Source of the DNA: Marinobacterium weihaiense
GTDB taxonomy: Bacteria; Pseudomonadota; Gammaproteobacteria; Pseudomonadales; Balneatricaceae
Length of the DNA: 64,000 nucleotides
Assembly: GCF_019061305.1 (NCBI RefSeq)
Contig: NZ_JAHQZT010000007.1
Coordinates: 1-64,000 of the forward strand
Direction: 5' to 3'
The first letter of the stretch is position 1. The number at the start of each line of letters is the position of its first letter. Both the position numbers and the translations under genes were made by a program. Below are positions 1 through 8,455 of the stretch, one piece after another. Below the pieces are notes generated by a model. It had not been told where the DNA came from, made no database searches, and saw only the letters and a list, made by a program, of their open reading frames with translations.

Positions 1-50
1 GCCGATGGTAGTGTGGGGCTTCCCCATGTGAGAGTAGGTCATCGCCAAGC
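1..50 (+). rRNA. rrf: 5S ribosomal RNA, 3' part
   Basis: The first 50 bases match the 3' portion of bacterial 5S rRNA: the conserved stretch around GCCGATGGTAGTGTGGGG, the CCCCATG arm and GAGAGTAGG are all recognisable, and the end (ATCGCCAAGC) is the 3' strand of the helix that closes the molecule. The 5' half lies before the window, so a ribosomal RNA operon ends here. The end is inferred by comparison with E. coli 5S and could be off by one or two bases. Confidence 0.93.
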
Positions 51-62
51 ATTTATTCAGTG

Positions 63-95
63 AAAACCCCGGTCTCGTTGAGATCGGGGTTTTTG
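63..95 (+). terminator. Terminator of the rRNA operon
   Basis: A 14-bp stem (63-76 with 80-93, one G-T wobble) with a 3-base loop is followed by a run of T. It lies 12 bases after the 5S end, as expected for an intrinsic rrn terminator. From here to 282 I see no gene, only a 10-bp inverted repeat at 229-238/268-277 that could end transcription of the facing gene. Confidence 0.9.
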
Positions 96-282
96 TGTTT
101 GGGGCCGGGGCCCACGCTTGGCGTAGTAGAGTGCGTTCATTCAACTGTTTTGCCGATTCACCAGGCTTGGTGTTATATACTACCCAGCGACAACCTTGCG
201 GCTATACATTGTCCATGATCAGGGAAAGGCGATCAGGCAGCAATAAGTGTGCTAACTCACGCTAACCGCCTGATCGCAAGCG

Positions 283-1146
283 CTAGTTATCACGCTTCAA
301 CGCGTGAAGTGGCTCTGGGTTACGGATACGGTGTGGACGAAAAAAGGTTCCGCGCTCTGCTTTCTCTGCTTGTTTTAGTGCAGACTCGGCTATAGATGCA
401 GGTGAGGCCAGCCCCAGTGCTTGAAAGACGGCCTTTGTGTTTGCTGCCCGTGCCTCAAAGGCGTGTAAGGCAGCTAAAGTGTCGTTACCGAGACGTCCCT
501 TAGACTCAAAGTACTTGAGTCGCGGGTAGCGCCCTGCCAGCACTACTCCCCAGTTAAGGGCGGGGTTCCACCATGAATTGACTTCACGCCCTTGGCCGCT
601 CTGGTGCTGCTCTATCACGTCATTCAGTGCGCCGTTCAGTAGTTTCAGGTCGAAGTCGGTGCCCGGTACAGGGTCTTCACCATAGGCGTTAACGCCGGTT
701 TTTGATGGGCCGGTGCGCGTATCACGATAGCGGGCGAGGGTCATCATATCGCTTGCCAGCACGGGTTCGTTCACCGGCAGGCGAACGGCATCAGGGTCGC
801 CCATCAGCTGGCCCCAGGACATACGAATAAAGGTGTGCTGATCTTCCATGCCGGGGTGAGTGCACCTTAGGCCAATGGCATAGGCTTCTAGGTCTTCCTG
901 CATAAACTGAAACCCGGTGTAACGCGCCCAGCGCACCACAAGAAATTCATGGGGGGCGGCACCGGGCAGATGAAAGTTCACCTCCTGCAGGTAGTTCAGC
1001 ACTATTTGCACCTGTTCGTCCGACAGCTCAATATCTTCGTGCAGCGGATACATCCCTTCAAAGGTGTTGCGCACGGGCCTGGGCAGCGCGGCCATGTAAG
1101 CATCCAGCTCGGCCTGAGTCGTTGGGCGTGTTTTTTTCAGCGTCAT
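283..1146 (-). CDS. Conserved-looking protein of unknown function beside a molybdopterin-domain protein
   Basis: About 287 residues; I do not recognise the family. The ATG at 1146 is preferred over a GTG 21 bases upstream because AAAGGA sits at a good distance before it. The protein looks soluble: no signal peptide and no hydrophobic segment, with many aromatic and charged residues (for example FLVVRWARYTGFQF and NSWWNPALNWG). It is the last gene of a three-gene minus-strand cluster, 27 bases after the cytochrome b/molybdopterin fusion gene, so a role with that enzyme (partner or maturation) is likely, but this rests only on context. An inverted repeat just past its stop (229-277) may end the transcript. 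Confidence 0.75.
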   Translation of the reverse strand: MTLKKTRPTTQAELDAYMAALPRPVRNTFEGMYPLHEDIELSDEQVQIVLNYLQEVNFHLPGAAPHEFLVVRWARYTGFQFMQEDLEAYAIGLRCTHPGMEDQHTFIRMSWGQLMGDPDAVRLPVNEPVLASDMMTLARYRDTRTGPSKTGVNAYGEDPVPGTDFDLKLLNGALNDVIEQHQSGQGREVNSWWNPALNWGVVLAGRYPRLKYFESKGRLGNDTLAALHAFEARAANTKAVFQALGLASPASIAESALKQAEKAERGTFFRPHRIRNPEPLHALKRDN

Positions 1147-1173
1147 AAAACTCTTTCCTTTTTTCACGAACGC

Positions 1174-2691
1174 TCAGATCAGCTGGTTGCGATCGAAGAA
1201 GTCGGTGTCTTCAAAGTAGCCACCGCGGCCCTCAAGAATAATGTCGTAGCGGTTGACCACCTCAATACGTTCCAGCCACTTCAGGCTGCGAAATCCGGTC
1301 GAGCTTTCCAGGCGTAGCCGCACCGGGGCGCCATTTTTGGCCGGGATCTCGCCCTCGTCGTTAAGCTCAAAGGCAATCAGCGTCTGAGGCATACGAGCCT
1401 CCACCATGGGGGTAGACTCGTAATAAGTTCCCCCCTCATACAGGGCATCGTCGCGGCCCATGTTCTGAAAGCTGGTGTATACCACGTCGGTGGCACCGGG
1501 CAGGGGCTTCACCAGATCCAGCAGGTCAGCCACGGCAATGCCGCGCCAGCGCCCGATGGAGCTGAAGCCCTGCACACAGTGGTGCAAGGTGGTTTGTGAG
1601 TGGCCTGCGGCGAGCTCGCGCAGCTCTGCAATGGTCAGCGTCATGGGGTGTTCAACGTAGCCGCCGATCTCAAGCACGTAGTCGTCCTCATAGCAGTTGG
1701 CCATCAGTGCCAGGTACTCGGGGGTTTCGGGTGGCCGTCCACTGCCACGGAAGTTGTGGGTGGCGTTATCAAGCCCCACGTCTTTACCGGTGATATTGGA
1801 GCGGTCGTAGTGCATGCGTGCGGGTAGTTTGTACAGCAGGTTGGACCACGGCCGCACAATCCGGTTATGCAGCTTTTCAACGGCACGACCGTCCGCCAGG
1901 GTCCAGCGCGTGACAACCACATGCAGAGCAATAACGAGAGCGAGGCCGAGGGTGAAAATGACGCCACCCAGCACTGGGTTGTTGGAGTGGCCCAGCACCA
2001 TCTTTGAGGTCTCGTGCAGGTAGCCGTGAAGAAAGACCAGGGGCAGATGGACGGCGAAGAAGGCGACATAGCCAACCAGGCACAGAAAGTGCGTGCTGCG
2101 GATTACCTGGCGGCCACCGAGTAGTCGGGTGATGCGTGAAAAATGGTTGGCAATGGCCGGAGACTGAAAGGCGCCGGTCAGAATGACTAAAGGCGTCAGT
2201 ATTAACACCACAAAACCGTAAGACAGTTGCTGCAGGGCATTAAACACCATGCCATCGGTGGGGTGGGGCATGGTGAAAGCGAGATAGGCCAGCATATCGT
2301 GCCCCGCCTGAGTGAAGGTGTCCCAGCTGGTGGGCACGTAGCGCCGCCACTGGCCGGTAACCAGCAGTAATATGAAGTAGATTATCCAGCAGGTTATAAA
2401 GCCGGTCACAGTGATGAAATGCCAGTAACGGCCCAGACCAAGCTGGCGTTGGCCGGGAAGCGAAATGCGGGGAGAGTAGTCACTGTCTTCGCCGCCCACC
2501 GTGTAGTACTTGTGCTTGGGCTCCTGCTGAACGGTAAACTTGGCCCAGGAGGTACCAGGCACTGTGTGCTGGGAACGGTAAAGCTTGGGGTAGGTAGCCA
2601 GAATTTCCAAGCCTGATCGAACCAGAAAGGAAATGAAGATGATGTTGAGGAAGTGCTCTATACGAAGCCACCACGGAAATCCGAGATCCAT
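1174..2691 (-). CDS. Fusion of a cytochrome b-type membrane domain and a sulfite-oxidase-type molybdopterin domain
   Basis: 505 residues in two parts. Residues 1-270 carry about five hydrophobic segments with histidines spaced as in the diheme cytochrome b subunits of formate dehydrogenase or thiosulfate reductase (for example near 91, 201, 215 and 267). Residues ~320-505 resemble the SUOX/MsrP molybdopterin-binding domain: IGGYVEHPMTLTIAEL, then HHCVQGFSSIGRWRG with Cys372 as the probable Mo ligand, and a GFRSLKWLERIEV end. Family knowledge suggests electron exchange between the quinone pool and a Mo site. No N-terminal Tat signal is seen, so export of the Mo domain would depend on the membrane domain. 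The substrate is unknown. It is flanked at short distance by two unknown genes in the same direction. Confidence 0.8.
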   Translation of the reverse strand: MDLGFPWWLRIEHFLNIIFISFLVRSGLEILATYPKLYRSQHTVPGTSWAKFTVQQEPKHKYYTVGGEDSDYSPRISLPGQRQLGLGRYWHFITVTGFITCWIIYFILLLVTGQWRRYVPTSWDTFTQAGHDMLAYLAFTMPHPTDGMVFNALQQLSYGFVVLILTPLVILTGAFQSPAIANHFSRITRLLGGRQVIRSTHFLCLVGYVAFFAVHLPLVFLHGYLHETSKMVLGHSNNPVLGGVIFTLGLALVIALHVVVTRWTLADGRAVEKLHNRIVRPWSNLLYKLPARMHYDRSNITGKDVGLDNATHNFRGSGRPPETPEYLALMANCYEDDYVLEIGGYVEHPMTLTIAELRELAAGHSQTTLHHCVQGFSSIGRWRGIAVADLLDLVKPLPGATDVVYTSFQNMGRDDALYEGGTYYESTPMVEARMPQTLIAFELNDEGEIPAKNGAPVRLRLESSTGFRSLKWLERIEVVNRYDIILEGRGGYFEDTDFFDRNQLI

Positions 2692-2704
2692 TGATAATCC
2701 CTTA

Positions 2705-3232
2705 TCAGTCTAAAAAGTGTTGGTGGTCGGGAGCGGCGACTATCATGCCGCAACGTAGTGCCCAGGAAAGCACCAGGTAAGCGAGGGATGCCAGCAGCGT
2801 CAGGTTCCAGATGGCGGCGGAAACAACACTGGCCCCGTTCCAGACATAGGGCGCATTACCCAGCAGGCCGCCAAGGTAGATAAGCAGTGAAGAGAGCGCG
2901 ATTGGCACGCCCCATTTCCAGATGCGGGCAGAGGTGAGTAAACCCACGGCAACGAACAGAGCAGCAGCCCCGCACACACTCCACAGCGCATGGGTCGCGT
3001 ACAGAAAGGGCTCATGGTTGGATAAGGCAACAGATGCGGAAGCCCCGCCAATCACCGCGATTACCGCGATGATCAGTAGGCGGGTGGTGCGCGGCAGATT
3101 GATGCGAATATAGCGCCAAAACGGAGCGCGCTTTTTGCCAGGCTTAATGTGTTCAAGCACCGGCTGAGTCGCGTTTGGGGTGCCCCGAAAGTCTACGCCG
3201 GCGCGCAGCGCAGGGGAGTTTTCATCTTCCAT
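2705..3232 (-). CDS. Small integral membrane protein, first gene of the molybdopterin cluster
   Basis: 175 residues; family not recognised. After a polar 45-residue N-terminus there are four predicted membrane helices (about 51-70, 80-102, 107-127 and 137-158). The start is supported by GGAGGT about 11 bases upstream. It lies 13 bases before the cytochrome b/molybdopterin fusion gene and probably heads the operon. It may be an extra membrane subunit, which is inference from context. A (TGCCAC)n repeat lies about 160 bases upstream of its start. Confidence 0.7.
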   Translation of the reverse strand: MEDENSPALRAGVDFRGTPNATQPVLEHIKPGKKRAPFWRYIRINLPRTTRLLIIAVIAVIGGASASVALSNHEPFLYATHALWSVCGAAALFVAVGLLTSARIWKWGVPIALSSLLIYLGGLLGNAPYVWNGASVVSAAIWNLTLLASLAYLVLSWALRCGMIVAAPDHQHFLD

Positions 3233-3388
3233 TGCTATGTATTACCTCCATTTTGCAAAATCCCGCGTAAATCCTTGCCCAACCGGGCTGAGGTACAAAC
3301 GTACGTTGCGTGGCAACGTTGACAATGCGTTAGAATCTGTATTGTGTAGTGGCCTACTAGTACCGGACAGTCAATTACGTTTTTCTTC

Positions 3389-3442
3389 TGCCACTGCCAC
3401 TGCCACTGCCACTGCCACTGCCACTGCCACTGCCACTGCCAC
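3389..3442. repeat. Hexanucleotide tandem repeat, (TGCCAC) x 9
   Basis: Nine perfect copies of TGCCAC follow one another without interruption, with a partial tenth. On the minus strand the repeat reads as a Gln-Trp string inside an open frame (3235-3498) that ends two bases before the membrane-protein start. That frame has no other protein-like feature and I do not call it a gene. Because the unit is six bases, length changes would not shift a reading frame, but they would change spacing upstream of the 3232 start. Confidence 0.95.
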
Positions 3443-3667
3443 TGCCGGTGCAGTCCCTGACTGCATTGATACGGCCGCTGCCAATTGTACCGCTCCATGA
3501 TATGGAAGCTAATGTCGAGCTGGGCTTTGATGGCTGTTATGTAACCTTTAAATGAAGTAAACGGGTTCTACTCCCCCTTACTGGAAATTCTTCTGAAAAG
3601 AGGCTGGACTTGTCCCGTTATGGTAGACAGCCTCAGCCTGTGATTTGACCCTAGTCTAGGGGTTGCC

Positions 3668-4047
3668 ATGAGCACCCAGCGCTATACCCCGGAATATATA
3701 GATGAAGCCGTCTGGCAAGTACTGGAGCGAGGCTACAGCGTGAAGCCAATGTGGCGACAGCCAAGGCCTTTCAGGAGAGCGCTTCCCCATAAATGAAGAA
3801 GCAGCTTGCCTGAAACGTGCTGGCCCGGATTAAAAAGGAACACAGGTTTTCGCGTGAAGCGGCGATGTTTTTCGCTGAAGAGTCGCCCCCAGATATCAGG
3901 CCGTTCAACACTGTCGCAATCACTTCCGGATATAACCAATGTGCCGGTGCTTGAAGGTCTCAACCAGTGAATTTTACGCGTGGGTGTCCAACCCGGTAAA
4001 GCGCAGTCAGCGCCCGTTAAAGCGTATTTGCAAGATTTATGCGGGAC
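3668..4047 (+). pseudogene. Decayed IS3-family transposase (orfA and orfB remnants)
   Basis: The frame from 3668 reads MSTQRYTPEYIDEAVWQVLERGYSVK, the typical start of an IS3-type OrfA, then breaks and stops at ~3793. Further on, other frames give RIKKEHRFSREAAMFFAEES and, near 3965-4010, SEFYAWVSNPVKRSQR. These match the beginning of OrfB, where the wild type has an FFAxES segment and later SGFYAW. Internal deletions and frameshifts have destroyed both genes, and the DDE catalytic part is absent. No clear terminal inverted repeats could be fixed. The strip 3233-4138 holds only this remnant and the hexamer repeat. Confidence 0.75.
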
Positions 4048-4138
4048 ATGATACAGAGTTATGAACAACTAGCCTTTGAACAGGATGCGATTTTTCGTCA
4101 CAGGGGTTGTCACAAACAGAGCATAGGAAAGAACAACG

Positions 4139-4171
4139 AAAAAAGGCAGACCGGTAATTACCTGATCTGCC
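4139..4171 (-). terminator. Terminator of the initiator tRNA gene
   Basis: On the minus strand an 8-bp stem (GGCAGATC with GGTCTGCC, one wobble) is followed by six T. It begins 10 bases after the CCA end of the tRNA, as expected for an intrinsic terminator of a single-gene tRNA unit. Confidence 0.8.
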
Positions 4172-4181
4172 TCTTAAAATT

Positions 4182-4258
<77 letters not shown>

Positions 4259-4275
4259 TCAACTTGATGACGTGT

Positions 4276-4304
4276 ATATTAAGGATGTGAGGTACTAACG
4301 TCAA
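4276..4304 (-). promoter_or_regulatory. Promoter of the initiator tRNA
   Basis: Minus strand: -35 TTGACG (4299-4304), 17-bp spacer, -10 TAATAT (4276-4281). The predicted start falls about 10 bases before the tRNA 5' end. Both hexamers are close to the sigma-70 consensus. Confidence 0.8.
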
Positions 4305-4311
4305 GCTTTTA

Positions 4312-4683
4312 TTACGAATTTTTATTCCTGTGGCGAATTTGCTCGGCTTGGTACCAAGTAATGAACTCTGACAGCAGACGCTGTTCACGCGCCGGCAGCT
4401 CGCTGAAGTCGGCACACCATAGAGTTCCGCTCTTGCGAACCAGGCGCAGTGTGCAGTTGATTTGATGAATCTGCTTGCCCGTCCGGAACTTGAGGCGGGC
4501 CGGGTAATACTGCAGTGTAAACAGTGCTTCCGTAGTGAAGGCCATACCGGTGGCAGACAGGTTATCGACCTGTACGAGTTCACCGTTCACCTTTGCACGC
4601 AGGGGGGCGTCTGGCAGGATGCTCAGTCGAAAGGCGCGACGTCCGCTGTCGGCCATGTCGGGTAGGCGCAGTTTGGGTTTCAT
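4312..4683 (-). CDS. PilZ-domain protein, probable c-di-GMP receptor
   Basis: 123 residues. The N-terminal RRAFR (about 15-19) and DNLSATGMAF (about 40-49) are the two halves of the PilZ c-di-GMP binding signature (RxxxR and D/NxSxxG). The rest is the beta-barrel and C-terminal helix, so it is a single-domain PilZ protein. Its ATG overlaps the motB-like stop (TGATG), which implies translational coupling with the stator pair upstream. By analogy with PilZ proteins that act on flagellar motors, it may tune this stator in response to c-di-GMP; that is inference from the operon. Confidence 0.88.
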   Translation of the reverse strand: MKPKLRLPDMADSGRRAFRLSILPDAPLRAKVNGELVQVDNLSATGMAFTTEALFTLQYYPARLKFRTGKQIHQINCTLRLVRKSGTLWCADFSELPAREQRLLSEFITWYQAEQIRHRNKNS

Positions 4684-5483
4684 CAGTCCAAAGCCCGTTT
4701 TTCGAGTACAAATTCAATGCGCCGGTTGATGGCGCGGTTCTGGGGCGATGTATTCGGTACCAGTGGCAGCGACGAGCCGTAGCCGGTTGCTGTCAGTCGT
4801 CGCGGGTTGATGCCGGCATCAACCATGTAGCGCAGCACCGTGGTAGCACGCACGGCCGACAACTCCCAGTTGGAGGGGAACTGGGCGGTACTGATCGGAA
4901 TATCATCCGTATGCCCCTGTATCTCTAATTTATAGTTCGGATTCTGCACCAGCGTGTCCAGCAGCCCGTCCAGCATGGGTAGCATGGCGCGATTGAAGGT
5001 GGCGTCACCCGAACCGAACAGCAGGCCACCCTTGACCCTCAGAGCCAGCTTGCCATCCTTGGGCGTACCGATTTCAATGGCGTCCTGCATCTTCATCTGC
5101 TCAAAGGCGTTTTCCAGATCATCGTTCAATTGCTGCCAGTCCAGTTGTACCGCGCGTGCCTGTAAATCCTGCGCCGATTCCTTGCGATCTTCACTGCAGC
5201 CCTGCTTCTGGGGGGACTGCAGGATGGCGTCGTTGATATCACTGGGCGTACTGGTAGGGGCATTGTGGTCCAGCGGCACGATGCTGTTGGGTGCACCGGA
5301 GACAGCACGTTGAAACGCTGACTGGAAAGAACGTACAGCATCTGCAAAACGTTCTCTTTCCAGGTTAGACATGGAGAACAGCAGCACGAAAAATACCAGC
5401 AGCAGCGTCATCAAATCGGCATAGGTCATCAGCCAGCCCGGGCTGCCGGATTCATCGGTCAACTCGCGGCGACGGCTGCTCAT
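4683..5483 (-). CDS. motB: MotB-type flagellar stator protein
   Basis: 266 residues. One membrane segment (GWLMTYADLMTLLLVFFVLLFS, 16-37) contains Asp23, the conserved ion-binding aspartate of MotB/PomB. The C-terminal half is an OmpA-type peptidoglycan-binding domain (LEIQGHTDDIPI through NRAINRRIEFVL). It anchors the stator to the cell wall while MotA carries the torque contact. The start overlaps the motA stop by 4 bases. The pair sits outside any flagellar cluster and is joined to a PilZ gene, so it may be a second stator set; the coupling ion cannot be told from this sequence. Confidence 0.9.
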   Translation of the reverse strand: MSSRRRELTDESGSPGWLMTYADLMTLLLVFFVLLFSMSNLERERFADAVRSFQSAFQRAVSGAPNSIVPLDHNAPTSTPSDINDAILQSPQKQGCSEDRKESAQDLQARAVQLDWQQLNDDLENAFEQMKMQDAIEIGTPKDGKLALRVKGGLLFGSGDATFNRAMLPMLDGLLDTLVQNPNYKLEIQGHTDDIPISTAQFPSNWELSAVRATTVLRYMVDAGINPRRLTATGYGSSLPLVPNTSPQNRAINRRIEFVLEKRALD

Positions 5484-6280
5484 GAGCCGGCAGCCTTGTT
5501 GTCGCTGGGCTTGCCGCTCTTGCCGATCTGGATCGGTTTGCGCTGTGCTTCCGGCAGGTAGGAGGCCAGCTGCTCATAGACATGCATGTAGTGATCGTTG
5601 GTGAGGATGCTGATACAGCCTTCACGGATGATCTCCAGGTTTGTGACCTCTGTCAGCGTACGGGCATGCAGTTTGCCAGCGATGGGCAAAAACACCATGG
5701 TGGCCAGCAGCGAGCCGTAGAAGGTGGTCAGCAGGGCAACGGCCATTGCCGGTCCGATGCTATCCGGGTCTGATAGTTGGCTGAGCATCTGGATCAGGCC
5801 GATTAGCGTGCCCAGCATGCCGAATGCCGGGGCATAGGAAGCCATCTTTCGAAACACGTCTTGTACTGAATGATGACGGGCAATCAGCGAGTCGATTTCG
5901 TTCTGCAGGGTGTTGCGGATGACCTGCTCCGAGGCGGCCTCGGCCAGCAGGTTGCAGGCACGCTTGAGCACATGAGAGTCACTGTCCACATCACCCAGCT
6001 TGAGCAAGCCATGGCGATGCGAGACCCGGCTGAGTTCCAGCATGGTATCGATCATTTCCTGGGGATTAGTGTTGTCCCGGGTGAACACGATCCAGGCGGC
6101 TTTGAAGCCGTTGAGGACATCTTTGAAAGGCACGGTCAGCAAAGTGGCGGCGATGGTGCCGCCGGCCACGATCATCATGCCGGGAACGTTGAGGAAGACA
6201 TCGGCATTGCCGCCCAGAAAAATAGCGCTGATGATCAGCGCCAGACCTGAGATAATGCCAAGAAGCGAAGCGAAATCCAT
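5480..6280 (-). CDS. motA: MotA/PomA-type flagellar stator protein
   Basis: 266 residues. It has four membrane segments in the MotA/PomA order: two at the N-terminus (4-25 and 33-52), then a cytoplasmic stretch, then APAFGMLGTLIGLIQML and GPAMAVALLTTFYGSLLATMVFLPIAGKL. The length and the short cytoplasmic region fit the PomA/MotC group better than enteric MotA (295 residues). It is the first gene of motA-motB-pilZ on the minus strand. Confidence 0.9.
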   Translation of the reverse strand: MDFASLLGIISGLALIISAIFLGGNADVFLNVPGMMIVAGGTIAATLLTVPFKDVLNGFKAAWIVFTRDNTNPQEMIDTMLELSRVSHRHGLLKLGDVDSDSHVLKRACNLLAEAASEQVIRNTLQNEIDSLIARHHSVQDVFRKMASYAPAFGMLGTLIGLIQMLSQLSDPDSIGPAMAVALLTTFYGSLLATMVFLPIAGKLHARTLTEVTNLEIIREGCISILTNDHYMHVYEQLASYLPEAQRKPIQIGKSGKPSDNKAAGS

Positions 6281-6352
6281 GAAGTTGAATACCCCGTGAC
6301 GGCCGGCGTGGAGGCTGGTGGAATCAGGGCTGAGTATAACAACAGTGAGACG

Positions 6353-7219
6353 ATGACGTCAGACTACTTTATTGGCCTGCCGCAATGGAAACATCCGCAG
6401 TGGGTACAATCGATCCTGCCGGACCCGGAACAGGGTGACCTGGCCCAGTATGCGGCCAGCTTCAGCTCCGTTGAGGGCAATACCACTTTCTATGGCCTGC
6501 CGGCCGTGTCGACCGTGGCCCGCTGGCAGGCCGAGACTCCGCCGGGATTTCGGTTCTGTTTCAAGTTTCCCCAGAGCATCAGTCACCAGAGCGGGTTGCG
6601 TCATGTTGATGACGAGGTCACGGCACTGCTGACACGGCTGCAGCCGCTGGCCGAGCGGCTGGGACTGCTGTGTCTGCAGTTGCCATCGCGTTTTGGCCCC
6701 GAACATCTGCCCGAGCTGGCCCGTTTTCTGACAGCGCTGCCGGCCGGGGTGCGGTATGCGGTGGAAGTGCGTCATCTGGCCTTTTTTCAGCGCGGGGATG
6801 CCGAACAGCGTCTGAATGCGCTGCTGGCCGACGTGGGGGCAAATCGGATCAGTTTTGATACCCGGGCTCTGTTTGCTCATCCGCAGCCGGATCCGATCAC
6901 CCAGGAAGCGCTGGCTCAAAAGCCGCGCCTGCCGTTACGGGTACTGGCAACGGCGGATGCGCCGATGCTGAGGTTCATCTCACCGCTGGATCTGCAGCAG
7001 GGGCAACGCTGGTTGGCGCCCTGGGTTGAGCAGGTGCTGCGCTGGATAGGCGAGGGCAAAACGCCCTTCGTCTTCATGCACACGCCCAGCAATGCGCAGG
7101 CGCCCGAGCTGGCACGCTGGTTTGCCAACGAGCTGCAGAAACGGCAGCCGCGCCTTGCGGCCGGATTCGAGGACTGGGCCGGTCGCCGCGTGGTGCGGCG
7201 CCAGCCGGGTCTGTTCTAA
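6353..7219 (+). CDS. DUF72 protein, YecE family
   Basis: 288 residues from the ATG at 6353, preferred to a GTG 57 bases upstream because MTSDYFIGLPQWKHPQW is the normal start of the family. DUF72/YecE proteins have a TIM-barrel-like fold and no firmly assigned activity. Seen here: the NTTFYGLP and FKFPQSISHQ motifs near the start, AVEVRHLAFF in the middle and FMHTPSNAQAPELARWF near the end. It is divergent from motA and convergent with apaG, one base between their stop codons. Confidence 0.85.
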   Translation: MTSDYFIGLPQWKHPQWVQSILPDPEQGDLAQYAASFSSVEGNTTFYGLPAVSTVARWQAETPPGFRFCFKFPQSISHQSGLRHVDDEVTALLTRLQPLAERLGLLCLQLPSRFGPEHLPELARFLTALPAGVRYAVEVRHLAFFQRGDAEQRLNALLADVGANRISFDTRALFAHPQPDPITQEALAQKPRLPLRVLATADAPMLRFISPLDLQQGQRWLAPWVEQVLRWIGEGKTPFVFMHTPSNAQAPELARWFANELQKRQPRLAAGFEDWAGRRVVRRQPGLF

Positions 7220-7220
7220 C

Positions 7221-7607
7221 TCAGTGCAGCGCGTTGGGCTGCGCCAGAGTGAAGGCCGGGATCGGTGTTTCGAAGGGGGTGTCATCGGCAGCGGTCATGC
7301 GATAGGCGCCCTGCATGCTGCCCACTTCAGTCGCGAGAACGGTACCGCTGGTGTATTCGTAGGTCTGGCCGGGCTCGATCACCGGCTTTTCACCCACCAC
7401 GCCTTCGCCTTCGACTTCCTGCACATGCTCGTTGCCGTCAGTGATCCGCCACTGGCGACTGAGAAGTTGTACGCTATCGGCATTATGGTTGGTAATGCTG
7501 ATATGGTAGGAAAACACGAAGCGGTGCGCATCCGGCTCGGACTGGTCGGGCAGGTAGGCGGTCACAACATTGATCTCGATATTGCGGCTGTACTCGGTAG
7601 CATCCAT
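7221..7607 (-). CDS. apaG: ApaG protein
   Basis: 128 residues from the ATG at 7607 (MDATEYSRNIEINV), the usual ApaG length. A longer frame from 7658 would overlap the end of rsmA and adds no conserved residues. The fold is a fibronectin-III-like beta sandwich, with VLATEVGSMQGAYRM and the acidic GEGVVGEKPVIEPGQTYEYTSG stretch typical of the family. The biochemical role is unsettled. It is the last gene of the lptD-surA-pdxA-rsmA-apaG series, the same order as in E. coli. Confidence 0.93.
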   Translation of the reverse strand: MDATEYSRNIEINVVTAYLPDQSEPDAHRFVFSYHISITNHNADSVQLLSRQWRITDGNEHVQEVEGEGVVGEKPVIEPGQTYEYTSGTVLATEVGSMQGAYRMTAADDTPFETPIPAFTLAQPNALH

Positions 7608-7623
7608 CAGTTCGTGACTATCC

Positions 7624-8451
7624 TCAGTTCGGTTCGCAGGGGGTATCAGCGGCATCACTCAATGCGTCGCTGATGGCGACAAATTGGGCCAAGGTCAGGC
7701 GCTCGGGGCGCAGGCCGGGGTCGATGCCCAATGCCTCCAGCCGGTCGGCGCTGATCAGCGGCTTGAGATTGTTGCGCAGGGTCTTGCGGCGCTGCCCAAA
7801 CGCGGTGCGGACGACATTCTGCAGCTGCTTGACGTCTTTGGCCGGGTACGGTGGCTGTGCGTAGGGCACCAGCCGCACGATGGCGGAGTCAACCTTGGGG
7901 GCAGGTGAGAATGCACCGGGCGGCACGATGAACAGCGGTTCAACGCGGCAGTAGTACTGCGCCATGATGCCCAGGCGGCCGTAGTGGTTGTCCCCTGGGC
8001 CGGCGGCCAGTCGATCCACCACTTCCTTCTGCAGCATGAAGTGCATGTCCTGAATCAGGCCGTTGAAGCTGAGCAGGTGAAAAATCAGCGGCGTGGAAAT
8101 ATTGTAGGGCAGGTTGCCGACGACACGCAGCGGGCGTTCATCCTGCTTCAGGGCCGTGAAGTCGAATTTCAGTGCGTCGGCTTCATGGATATTGAAGGTA
8201 TCCGCATAGCGAAAAAACTGGGTACGCAGCACCGGAATGAGATCACGGTCCAGCTCGACAACATCCAGCTCACCCTGGCAGGCGTCCAGAAGCTCTTCGG
8301 TCAATGCGCCCAGACCCGGTCCGATCTCAACCATATGCTGGCCGTGCTGCGGGTTGATGGCACGAATAATGCGACCGATAACGCCCTGATCATGCAGGAA
8401 GTTCTGGCCAAAGCGCTTGCGGGCCTTGTGGCCGGCGGGTTTGTTACTCAT
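7624..8451 (-). CDS. rsmA: 16S rRNA dimethyladenosine transferase RsmA (KsgA)
   Basis: 275 residues from the ATG at 8451 ([21 protein letters not shown]). The frame is open far upstream, but that part only shadows pdxA. RsmA dimethylates two adjacent adenosines in the 3' hairpin of 16S rRNA, a late step in 30S assembly. Visible marks: the FGQNFL start, SAM-binding [14 protein letters not shown], and the catalytic NLPYNIS motif. It starts 4 bases after pdxA stops. Confidence 0.96.
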   Translation of the reverse strand: MSNKPAGHKARKRFGQNFLHDQGVIGRIIRAINPQHGQHMVEIGPGLGALTEELLDACQGELDVVELDRDLIPVLRTQFFRYADTFNIHEADALKFDFTALKQDERPLRVVGNLPYNISTPLIFHLLSFNGLIQDMHFMLQKEVVDRLAAGPGDNHYGRLGIMAQYYCRVEPLFIVPPGAFSPAPKVDSAIVRLVPYAQPPYPAKDVKQLQNVVRTAFGQRRKTLRNNLKPLISADRLEALGIDPGLRPERLTLAQFVAISDALSDAADTPCEPN

Positions 8452-8455
8452 CGAA

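Noticed and set aside
3235-3498. Minus-strand 87-codon frame with a Gln-Trp repeat
   Set aside because: Its only feature is the translated hexamer repeat; the rest has no protein-like pattern and no ribosome site.
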